Assembly (NCBI GenBank): GCA_963966185.1
Contig: CAWZYM010000173.1
Coordinates: forward strand, 1-64,000
Direction: 5' to 3'
Source: Rhabditoides inermis
Taxonomy: Eukaryota > Nematoda > Chromadorea > Rhabditida > Rhabditidae
Length of the DNA stretch: 64,000 nt
Positions 55,731 through 64,000 of the stretch are shown here, piece after piece. The notes beneath the pieces are model-generated. The model worked only from the letters and a program-made list of their open reading frames with translations. It searched no databases and was not told the DNA's origin. The stretch's first letter is position 1. Each line of letters opens with the position of its first letter. The translations under genes were made by a program, and so were the position numbers.

Positions 55731-56131
55731 GATCCGCTGTGGTAGTACATCATGTGTAGGATTGTTATTGGTGTTAAGCCACGCCCAGGCTCTCTGATCG
55801 CATAAAAGCCGGACAGAGAGACTGGGAGTGGAGCCGACGACTGTTTGGCATGATATCTCGCTAGCAGATAAACACGTGTTCATCAATCGTGTATTGGATT
55901 ATTGGGGATGGGAAGTGTCGGGTTAAAATCCCCCGCGAGTCGTTGTCTTTTTGTGTAGTCAGAGTCTGAGTGCACGAGTCTGGCCACGCTCACAGTCCAA
56001 TGCGCGAACAATGAACATACGACGGTGGCCTGCGTTTACACTTCTTTGTGCGTTTTTTTGCGTCTCTGATCGCATGATACGTTCTGAAATCTGAATTCGC
56101 ATGCGCCTGATTAGTGTGCGCCGTGTTGCAG

Positions 56132-58517
56132 GAGTGTGTTGAATCGCCAGCTGAGCTTCGCGGTCGAAGCTGTGGAATTTGACTCTGCGCTGGTGCTGCC
56201 TCTGCTGGGAGATGGTGAGTAGGTATTGGTAGGGTACATACATACAGAGATAGAGAGAGAGATGCGGCTTGCAGGGCTTGGCGCGTCCGCGTGCGCTGCT
56301 GCCGCCGCGGCGGAGCGGCTGCAGAGCGACAGGCCCGTTGAGGACGTCGAGTCGCTCGGATTCGGGGTGCGTCTTCTAGAAGATTGAAAGTTGTGATGAG
56401 AAAGTGATGGTGAACGACGCAGCTTCTGAAGGTGAAGGGGTGTGTCTCCCGTATGTAGAACAAGGCATGGATGCGTATTGAACAACCCAGTTTCGGTTTC
56501 CGTTACAAACATGAACGCGTCACACACAACAGGTTATCGGAAGACGCTTCGCACCCCGAATCATAATGAATACTCTCACTCTGACTTTGACTACACACCG
56601 TAACAGAAACCGAAACTGGGCTCTTCAATACGCATCCATGTCTTGTCCTACAGGAGAAACACCCCTTCGGAAATTGCGTCGTTCACCATCACTGTCTCGG
56701 GAGCAGAACCCGAGAAGAACTTGTAAGGCCACGCCCATTGCAGGCCATACCCACTCGCCCCGATTTATTGATTGATTGCAGCCGCGAAGAAGGCTGCCGA
56801 GAAGGACGCTGATGCGGCGATGGAGGAGATGTTCAAGAGCGACTTCGAGCGTTATACCAGTGTTCCCGAGGAGACGGTGAGGAGGGCGAGAGGAAGGGAG
56901 AGAGGGAGAGTGAGTGTAGAGCGAAGAGAGGAACGAGCATGGCGTGAGAAAGAGGGTGGGAAGAACAATAGAGAGAGAGAGAGAGGGGAAGGGAGGGGAA
57001 GAGAAAGAGAGAGAGAGAGGGGGGGGGGAGGGAGAAAGAGAAAGAGAAAGACCAGTACGGTTCGTGATTGTTGTTCAGGTAAAGGACACGTGCAGTGTCT
57101 GTCTGGGCGAGTTCGGCGCTCTGGGCTCGCCGGAGGGAGCTGTGCACATCACCAAGTGCCGCCATCAGTTCCACGAGCAGTGCATCAAGGAGAGCTTGTT
57201 TTTCATAGGAATTCACGATTCTCCAAGTTTTTGGGATTTAATCGTTGTTTTATTACAATTTCCACTCGTATCTGGATGTATAAGGTTTGTTTAGCGTATG
57301 TTTCGTGTTTCGTGGAAGATCGATGCAGTGACACAGTTTGACGTGATTTGTTTGTGGTACTAAGGTTTGTGGTTTGTGGTACCTCTCTTCAGTCGTACAT
57401 AGAGTTAAGTCGACAGGTCGAACAAATTTCGATTAGATTCATCGATTCATCGATTAATCGGTTATCTCGATTGGTGAAGATTGTTTGTTCGATCGACGAA
57501 TGGTTCGATCCATTCGTCGTTAACCGGTTATCCGAGCTTTCGATCGATTATTCGTCAATCGACTCAACTCTAGGCGTACATGTCGTCCTCCTAGTCATAT
57601 TATCTTCTAACACTGGATATGTGAGATGGCCTCTATTCTCTGTTTAGTCGTACATGTCGTCCTCTGCTCGCTCGTGCTGTCCTGTGTGCCGCGCCTACTA
57701 CGCCTTCCCCCGCCCGACAAGGCAAAGATGAGCCATGTGATTGTGAGTTGCGGGATACGGTAGATGACGTGGCTACTGTATCATTCTAATGAATACTATA
57801 TTTTGGATTATTTAAGGGTTGTTGGCCAAAGTGAGTCACATGATGGTGGGTGAGGGGGTACGGTAGATGACACGAGCACTATGAGTTACTGTATTTGTGA
57901 TTATTGATGAAGGGTTGTTGGTCTCCAATCAATCAATCAATCGTTTATCCGGAATCGTTATATCTGAATATGACAACACAATCATGATGATATGAAGCAT
58001 ACAGTAGTGCCTAAGATGCTAGATACATAGGCTAACGCCGGGGAAAGACAGGTAGGCTGACGAGGTTAGTGGCGGGAAGACGATACGATAATCATTCCTG
58101 GACCATTAGAGTACCATTCTTGACGTGTAGAGCTCCGGGTTTTCCTTTGCTTCCATGCCAATTAGTATCTCCTCGCGCCATAGCTGCTTCCACATGAGGA
58201 TACTTCCCGCCGCCTCACTGGTTTCTCGGGAAGGATTCTTGTCGATGACCGATCATTCGGCGGCGGCGGGGCAAAATGAGGACCCGACCGCACGCCGCGG
58301 GGAAAAGAAGAAGAAGAAGAAGAAGAAGAAGAAGAAGAAGAAGAAGAAGAAGAAGAAGAAGAAGAAGAATAGGTCTAGTGGAGTGATTGGATTGCAAGTG
58401 CGATGAGAGGAGTACTGTATTTGTGATTAGATCGACCGTCCCCTTCCCGGCTTCGAGAACGAATCGACACAGACGTACGTGATCATGTACGACATTCGCA
58501 GCGGAGTGCAGACGGTG

Positions 58518-58572
<55 letters not shown>

Positions 58573-58825
58573 AGAGAGAGATAGCGAGGGAGTGATGAGA
58601 GAGAAAGAGGGAGGGAGAGAGAGAGATAGCAAGGGAGTGATGAGAGAGAGGGGGGGAGGAGGGAGGGAGAGGGGGAGAGAGAGAGAGGGGTGTGGAGAGA
58701 GAGGGAGGGAGAGTGCCGATAGAGGCAGATAAGGAAGAGATAGCGAGAGTCGATAGAAGCAAAGAAGGAAGGGAGCGAAAGAGAGAGGAGAGAGGGAGAG
58801 AGAGAAGACGATAGAAACAGAGAAT

Positions 58826-58866
<41 letters not shown>

Positions 58867-60005
58867 AGAGAGAGATAGAGAGAGAGACGATAGAAACAGA
58901 GAAGGAAGAGAGAGCGAGCGAGAGAGAGAGAGTACTTGTGAATGTGGTCGTCTGGGCGGGCATCCACCACAAGACCAGCATCGATGGGGGAACGAACATG
59001 TGAGTGCAGGGTAATTGGGTTACTGTATTGATTATTGCGCGGGTGGAGGAACTGACAGGGTTTTTTTGTGGATGTTGGTACTTGGGTGGTGTGTTTTGTT
59101 GCTGTACTTGTTGAAATGATATTAGTGTTATTATTCAAATTCGCAGTATGTCGATGTCAAAATCGTGGAACGTATAGTCATGAAGATTTTCAATCTGACT
59201 GTGAGTATGCGAGAAGGAGAGAAATGTGGATACCCGTACCTGTGTCTGCATACTTAATTCGATGTGGTGTAATTAGGTGATGGTGGTGTAGTGGATATTA
59301 GTGTTGGGCAGGATTAATCAAAATTTGGATTAATCGTGGATTAATCGGATTAATCGGATTAATCCGAATCTTAATCCAAAATCTTAGAAATTTCGGATTT
59401 CAGATTAATCCGAAATCCAAAATCCAGTTTTTTGGGGATTTGGATTAATCTACTCGTTTACAAATTGTTAAAATAATGTTGTTTTAAATGATGAAATTTC
59501 ACTTTATTTGAGCTTTTAATCTATAACGGCGCCTTTGTAACTTTACAGAAACATCAAAAACACCAAATTATACTATTAGTAAGGCATAAAGATGCCAAAA
59601 AGACAATGTAAAACTTGGATTAATCCAAAATCCAAAGTTTGGATTAATCTGAAAACCAAAATCCAAAAATTTTGGATTTTGGGTTAATCCAAAACCCGAA
59701 ATCCACAATTTTGGATTACGGATTAATCCAAAATCCAAAACCCTGAATATCTGGGATTTTGATTAATCCAAAATCCAAAATCCAACTCGGATTAGGATTT
59801 TGCCCAACACTAGTGGATATAGTGGATGTATAAAGGAATAGGAATAGGATAAAAAAGGATATAGGAATAGTGGATGTGGTGTAGTGAGTAGTTTTTTTTT
59901 TGTGATTTCAGGTTCGGCTACCCGGACCGCACCTACCTGGATAGGGTTCTGGAAGAGTTGAGGGTGGCGGGAATCGTCGAGGATATGCTGGAGGAGAGGA
60001 AGTAG
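56132..60005 (+). CDS. Deltex-like E3 ubiquitin ligase (RING plus DTC), 5' end unclear
   Basis: Exons in order: 56132-56214 (SVLNRQLSFAVEAVEF...), 56275-56366 (Ala-rich, then ERLQSDRPVEDVESLGFG), 56782-56876 (AKKAAEKDADAAMEEMFKSD), 57079 to about 57,196 (CSVCLGEFGALG, then HITKCRHQFHEQCIKES), about 57,648-57,745 (SYMSSSARSCCPVCRAYYAF, then after a one-base shift KMSHVI), 58431-58514 (IDRPLPGFENESTQTYVIMY), 58933-58999 (VVVWAGIHHKTSIDGGTNM) and 59912-60005 (FGYPDRTYLDRVLEELRVAG, stop TAG). The RING cysteines and histidines (C-x2-C...C-x-H-x2-C...C-x2-C) and the GYPD and IHHKT motifs define a Deltex-family ligase that transfers ubiquitin. The first half of the DTC domain (the YLP...RLIFTVG part) is missing where a GA array (58515-58932) runs up to the IHHKT exon. 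The start codon was not found. Confidence 0.8.
56877..57062 (+). repeat. GA microsatellite starting at a 5' splice site
   Basis: Follows the donor GTGAGG at 56877 and fills most of the intron before the RING exon. Confidence 0.9.
57715..57905 (+). repeat. Tandem duplication of about 105 bp at an exon end
   Basis: GAGCCATGTGATTGTGAGTT...GGTACGGTAGATGAC...GGGTTGTTGG-type sequence occurs twice (about 57,727 and 57,834). The first copy contains the donor of the RING exon. Confidence 0.6.
57911..58012 (-). repeat. Retroelement 3'-end-like repeat with GATT tail
   Basis: In reverse complement it ends in GGATAAACGATTGATTGATT, like 6247-6340. The body TATGACAACACAATCATGAT also resembles 63118-63140. 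Confidence 0.5.
58308..58370 (+). repeat. (AAG)n microsatellite
   Basis: About 20 uninterrupted AAG units in a Deltex intron. Confidence 0.95.
58515..58932 (+). repeat. Long GA array replacing part of a Deltex exon
   Basis: The array begins at the donor (GTGAGAGGAGAGAG) after the exon encoding IRSGVQT and ends directly against the coding sequence for VVVWAGIHHKT. No acceptor and no coding sequence for the expected intervening part of the DTC domain are visible. Two sub-blocks (GATAGCRAGGGAGTGATGAG; GACGATAGAAACAGAGAA) are repeated within it. Confidence 0.9.
59299..59812. mobile_element. hAT-type MITE with TAATCC-rich interior
   Basis: A 514-bp element with 12-bp inverted ends (TAGTGTTGGGCA ... 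TGCCCAACACTA) and a perfect 8-bp target-site duplication GTGGATAT (59291-59298 and 59813-59820). The 8-bp duplication and CAGTGTTG-like end are hallmarks of hAT elements. It has no coding capacity. The interior is a dense field of GGATTAATCC and related AATCCAAAATCC repeats. It lies in the last intron of the Deltex-like gene. Confidence 0.93.
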
Positions 60006-60685
60006 AAGAGGAAGAGGGGGCTGTAAGGGTTCCGAGTACGGTAGGCGATGTAGATCTGTATAGAGAAAGGGAAGACAATATTGTTACTGTTTTATACGGT
60101 GTGGTACATGTTGTATCGGTATATGCCATCCTGTGAATTGTAGGGATTCAAGCTTTCATGTGTGTTTTTTCACTCGATTTTGTTTTACGTGTCACTCGCG
60201 ACCTCGCAGATTTTTTGAAGAAGAGTGTTTTGTGTCATTTTAAGAGAAAATAGACGTTTTACTATTATTTTTTCTTGTTTCTGATAGTTTGTTGTGGTTT
60301 GACTCGGTCGCAGTCACCGTTTGAATATCTTTTTTTATTAATTAAAATAAACTCGCTCAATTCGTTCTCCACAGTGAGAGATGAAGCAAAAGGGTCGCTC
60401 ACTGTCGTCGGGGAAACGACATCACATCTGAATGTGAGTTGGGCTCAGAAAGCGAGAGGAGAAGAGACGTAGAGAGAACAGACGATGGCGTAAAGAAGGA
60501 TGCGCGGAGACAACGAGACGAGGAGCCGACATCATTCATCGAGGAATCCCGGAGAAGGAGATCGACACCCGCCCAGCAGCTGCCGTCAAGGATCCGCTGT
60601 CGCCCGTCCGATCCGATGTTCTCCGCGCCTTCCTGTTCCTGTCCATCTCGCCGGCCGCCGACTTCATCTGCCGCCGCGGGAGTGA
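60006..60685 (+). other. 3' flank of the Deltex-like gene, no further gene supported
   Basis: It probably includes the Deltex 3' UTR. Open frames at 60399-60858 on both strands are rich in Ser, Arg and Pro and overlap the inverted repeat; I do not call them genes. Confidence 0.4.
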
Positions 60686-61088
60686 CGCGGTCATTGGGAT
60701 CCGCGATGGCGCGCGGCCCCGCCACTATCTGGACAGAAGAGTCTTCCCCTCTTCCTCCCCCGAGCAGAGTGACCTCTCGCTCGTCTCTATCCCCCCCCCC
60801 CCTTTACCCGCCAGTAAATATGTTAGTGCTCATGTTCGTGTTTCGCGTATTTGAGTAGTATGGACATTTTGGGGATGTGATAACATCTAGTGGTTGTTGA
60901 GGGTAAGGGGGTGAGAGAGGGGGTTAGGCTGTTGTGGCACTTTTCGGCTTCTCTCGCCGTAGTGTCAACCAGGGTAGACTGGTAGGAATTAGGATCATTT
61001 AGTGTTGTGTTCAAATCCACTGAACCGCCGGACCGCACATTTGTAATGCATAGCTATAACCCCATAAAGACTCCGCATGGATCTCAGA

Positions 61089-61879
61089 GGTAGCGAACGA
61101 ACGAGGTAGCGAAGAAGAGCGAGGAGGTTGGCCTGGTCATCAACAGGAAAAAAACGTTTGTGATGGCGCACGGGCCGAAGAAGCAGTCGATCAAGTTGAA
61201 TGGAGTGGCTGTCGACTACGTAGACCGTTTAGTCTATCTGGGATGCGAGCTGAGTTTTCTGCACGACGAGGAGGAGGAAGTGAAGAGAAGAGTGCAGTCT
61301 GGTTGGAATGCTTTCTTTCGGCATGGATATTTTATAACGTTGAAGCGCGCCCCAATGAGACTGAAGAGAAGCGTTTTCCGGATGGCTGTGCTTTCCGCAT
61401 TAACCTATGGATGCGAAACGTGGAGTCTGAACGTGGACGATCTGAAGAAACTGCGAGGAGTGCAACGAAGAATGGAGAGGAAGATGTTGGGAATCCGACT
61501 GTCCGACAGGATCCCATCCAGGGACATTCGGCGACAGACGCGACTGCGAGATGTACTATGTGAGATACGAAACAGGAAGTGGAAATTTGCGAGAAAGACG
61601 ATGACCTGCGTGGATGACCGGTGGACGATGCGCGTGCAGGACTGGTGGCCGAAAAAGAAGGGAATTCGAGGCGCCCCCTACACCGAGTGGACAGACGAGT
61701 TCAAGGAGACTGTTTCCGAAGACGACCCGAGTGCCCAGAAAGACCAATGGAAACAAATTGCTACGGACGCGGACCCGAGACAATGGATGAAGCTTTCCTC
61801 CCGGCGCTATCACCTTGAAAGCTAAACACTTTATCATATGATGCGAGTCCGGATAAATTAGTTGATTTGATTTGATTTG
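61089..61879 (+). mobile_element. 5'-truncated non-LTR retrotransposon (3' end)
   Basis: The frame from about 61,110 to the TAA at 61823-61825 encodes EEVGLVINRKKTFVMAHGP, VDYVDRLVYLGCELSFLHDE, LSALTYGCETWSLNVDD, LRGVQRRMERKMLGIRLSDR and DQWKQIATDADPRQWMKLS, which is the thumb and C-terminal region of a LINE reverse transcriptase. The 3' end carries a short TTGATTTGATTTGA tail. A perfect 12-bp target-site duplication, ATGGATCTCAGA, flanks it (61077-61088 and 61880-61891). The palm domain and ORF1 are absent because of 5' truncation. Confidence 0.92.
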
Positions 61880-61907
61880 ATGGATCTCAGATCGTGTCTG
61901 CCACTCA

Positions 61908-62360
61908 CGCGTTGCTGTCCTTGGCCCTCAGCTTGGCGGCGTGGCGCGCGCTCGCTCGCATCGCCGCGATGCCGCCGCCAGAGGACCGGCCGTACGTGTA
62001 CAACTGAAAACATAACACCACATACGTTTCAAGCGTTTCCTAAAGATTAAATGCCGTTTTCTCCACAATCTCAATTAGGCACGCTCTTTTAGAGCACTTA
62101 GTTATGTACTTTGAAATCGCGAGAAGCAAGGAGGCACGTCAAAACATCTAATATCAAAAGGAAACATGGCGTGCCGCTGAGGCACCCAGATCACCCATCA
62201 TGCTAGCATTGCAGGTCGCAATCAGGTTGATAAACAACAAACAAACAAAAAAACAAAGCCACTTCACCGCTGCCGCCGCGCCGACTGTACCCTTCTTGGG
62301 GCGGCCGCTGCCCGGCTTGCGCCCGCGACGCTCCACGTAACCCGGCGGGTACTCTCTGCA
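61908..62360 (-). CDS. Two exons of an AT-hook-containing protein
   Basis: Minus-strand exon about 62,270-62,356 encodes YPPGYVERRGRKPGSGRPKK and TVGAAAA before a GTGAAG donor. Exon about 61,908-62,006 encodes LYTYGRSSGGGIAAMRASAR and HAAKLRAKDSNA before GTGAGT. GRKPGSGRPKKG is an AT-hook-type minor-groove DNA-binding motif, so a chromatin protein is likely; the specific family is not recognised. Further exons should lie upstream (above 62,530, beyond a CT array) and downstream, past the LINE insertion. Both exons lie inside the large inverted repeat. Confidence 0.55.
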
Positions 62361-62392
62361 ACCACTCCATCTACCATATTCCTCTCTCCCTC

Positions 62393-62527
62393 CCACTCTC
62401 TTTCTCTCCCCCTCCCAACTCTCTCTCTCTCCCTCTCTCTCCCTCCCCCCTCTCTCTCTCCCTTCTCCCCCCCTCTCTCTCTCCCTCCCCCCTCTATCTC
62501 CCCCCCTCCCTCCCTCCCTCCTCCTCT
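62393..62527 (+). repeat. CT-rich microsatellite
   Basis: CT/CCT tract upstream (on the minus strand) of the AT-hook exon. Confidence 0.9.
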
Positions 62528-63043
62528 CACCGCGTCATCTACCTGTGGGGTACGGCTCGACCCGGCCTGATTCGGCCCTCACCTACCCCGACCCCTTGCA
62601 ACCGTAAAATGAAATCAGAACATACACGGGTGACGTCAAAAGAACCGCAAAGAGGAAATTTCACCCGTCGGTGAAACGAGCCAGAAAGAATGAAATTTGG
62701 CCGTTGCACCATGTGCGGTCCGGCGGTTCAGTGGATTTGAACACAACACTATATGATCATAATTCCTACCAGTCCACCCTGGTTGACATTACGGCGAGAG
62801 AAGCCGAAAAGTGCCACAACAGCCTAACCCCCTCTCTCACCCCCTTACCCTCATTTTGGGGATGTTATCACATTCCCAAAATGTCCACACTACTCAAATA
62901 CGCGAAACACGAACATGAGCACTAACAAATGGGGGGGGGTAGAGACGAGCGTGAGGTCACTCTGCTCGGGGGAGGAAGAGGGGAAGACTCTTCTGTCCAG
63001 ATAGTGGCGGGGCCGCGCGCCATCGCGGATCCCAATGACCGCG

Positions 63044-63270
63044 ACAACAAAGGACGGATAGAGAGAGGGGGGGGGGGGGGAGAGAAAAAGGTTGAGATAT
63101 TTTTGAATCGTTGTGGTTGAATATGACAGCACAATCACAACAGTATTAAAGTAAGCGTGCAGTAGGGACGAGATATTTGTTATACAGTTTAGCATGGTTA
63201 ATGGTTTAGTGGTTTCCTTTTTTTCTTCGGATCCGTATTTGAAAATGTTGAGAACATTGTTGTATTGAAT
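63044..63270 (+). repeat. G-run and retroelement-like 3' sequence
   Basis: An 11-base G run at 63069 is followed by GAATCGTTGTGGTTGAATAT and TGACAGCACAATCACAAC, resembling the repeats at 57911-58012 and 6247-6340. Confidence 0.45.
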
Positions 63271-63285
63271 GTACAGCTTGATTCA

Positions 63286-63948
63286 GATGGAAGCGTCAGC
63301 AACTATCGTCGGCACTGGTGCAGCGCTATGCAAGCAGGCGGAGCATGCTGTTCAAGGTAGAGTTTCATCAGTATTATATTACATAATTACATTAAATGTC
63401 AAGCCACAGAGTTATTGTTTGATTCGTTTTTCTTCGAGATCATAGAAAACCTGTGAAGCATAGAGTGTATGTATTTCTTGGATTGTGTTGAATGCACTCT
63501 ACGCGATTGAATATTTGTCTCTTGTTATGAATAGTAAGAGAATTTTGATATTGGTTCGAAAGTTTGTAACCTGCTAACATTGTTCTGTTTCTCGCAAACC
63601 TATAAACATGACGAGCCTCATATCGCCATTTGCTGTCGGTGCGGCCTCTGCGCGACCATCAGTCGGCAGGTGTTGTGGCAGGGCGAGACGGTGAGGGGGC
63701 TGAGTTGTAGATGAACATAGGGTTTATTCGGAGATGGTGGAGTTGCGGTGATGAGGGAGATGAAGAATGAGTAGTGCCAGTGCGCTAAAAGGGTTTGTGA
63801 AGAAGTGACACCGTGGATGTGGAAATGGCAGACCGTGATAGGGAGCATGGTATGCGAATGGTGATTGTGTGATGTGATTGTGATATTCTCTTCTAGGCGC
63901 AGTCCATCTCGGTGGGCGAGGAGGACGGGCAGAAGTACTATTCACAGG
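63286..63948 (+). CDS. First visible exons of a gene running off the window
   Basis: Plus-strand exons: one ending at the donor GTAGAG at 63357 (frame uncertain; one option is KRQQLSSALVQRYASRRSML), one ending at 63690 (YKHDEPHIAICCRCGLCATI, SRQVLWQGET, donor GTGAGG) and one 63898-63948 (AQSISVGEEDGQKYYSQ, donor GTGGGG). Exons 2 and 3 join in frame. The CCxCxxC arrangement next to a His could bind zinc. I do not recognise the family. A purine-rich tract again follows the last donor. Confidence 0.45.
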
Positions 63949-64000
63949 TGGGGAGGGGGGGGGAGAAAGAGAGAGGGGATTGAGAGGAGGTAGAGGGAGA

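Larger units (their letters stand above)
60686..63043. mobile_element. Large inverted-repeat element enclosing exons and a LINE
   Basis: The left arm 60686-61042 (GCGGTCATTGGGATCC...ACCGCACATTTG) recurs inverted at about 62707-63043 with only scattered differences and an internal poly-C/poly-G tract of different length. Between the arms lie a 5'-truncated LINE (61089-61879) and two minus-strand exons of an AT-hook protein (61908-62360). No flanking duplication was fixed. It may be a TIR transposon that took up genomic sequence, or two inverted copies of a smaller repeat on both sides of normal exons. Confidence 0.65.

Noticed and set aside
58215..59138. 307-codon minus-strand frame rich in Ser and Leu
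   Set aside because: It is the complement of GA and AAG microsatellites; the composition is wholly explained by the repeat.
60399..60858. Genes from overlapping frames on both strands
   Set aside because: They overlap the inverted-repeat arm, and parts reappear at 62890-63195; this is repeat sequence rather than a host gene.

Overview
This is a piece of a eukaryotic, almost certainly animal and most likely nematode, chromosome. The evidence is multi-exon genes on both strands with mostly short GT-AG introns and TTTCAG-type acceptors, a receptor tyrosine kinase, a seven-transmembrane receptor resembling the nematode Srg chemoreceptor class, Deltex- and Slingshot-like genes, and abundant transposon debris. 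No bacterial-style operons, RBS or CRISPR arrays are present. The species was not identified.

Layout. (1) 1-1650: partial minus-strand gene of unknown function, then a palindromic long-TIR element (1852-2948). (2) 5050-14106, minus: a complete SYF1/XAB2 splicing factor gene with about 26 exons. One intron holds a 1.95-kb transposon (9476-11420) with tRNA-like sequence in both inverted repeats and an ORF1-like gene inside. (3) 14305-15112: a TIR element with octamer repeats. (4) 16388-23081, minus: most of a VEGFR/PDGFR-type receptor tyrosine kinase. A signal-peptide exon set at 33598-34143 (minus) may be its 5' end. (5) 24371-32119, plus: a 492-residue repeat protein gene whose exon pair is tandemly multiplied, immediately followed by an intronless A/T-rich ORF of 1432 residues made of repeated Ulp1-like protease domains. 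(6) 33-42 kb: SINE, tRNA-Ser(UGA), a multipass membrane protein gene (minus) carrying a LINE fragment in an intron. (7) 42043-44715, plus: a single-pass membrane protein gene. (8) 44928-46171, minus: Srg-like chemoreceptor. (9) 46.7-50.5 kb: alpha-mannosidase-like fragment, a frameshifted minus-strand gene, and a small complete four-exon gene. (10) 51027-60005, plus: Slingshot-like and Deltex-like exons, with Deltex pieces scattered between and after the Slingshot exons. (11) 59-64 kb: a hAT-type MITE, a large inverted repeat enclosing AT-hook exons and a 5'-truncated LINE with a clear target-site duplication, and the first exons of a further gene.

The coding genes are housekeeping (splicing), signalling (receptor kinase, phosphatase, ubiquitin ligase), chemosensory, and nematode-type genes of unknown role; they do not form one pathway. 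Several otherwise well-conserved exons carry one- or two-base frame disruptions, often where a G run looks one base short. Consensus sequence errors are therefore as likely as real pseudogenisation in those places. All homology calls come from reading the protein sequence and recalled family motifs; no search was run.
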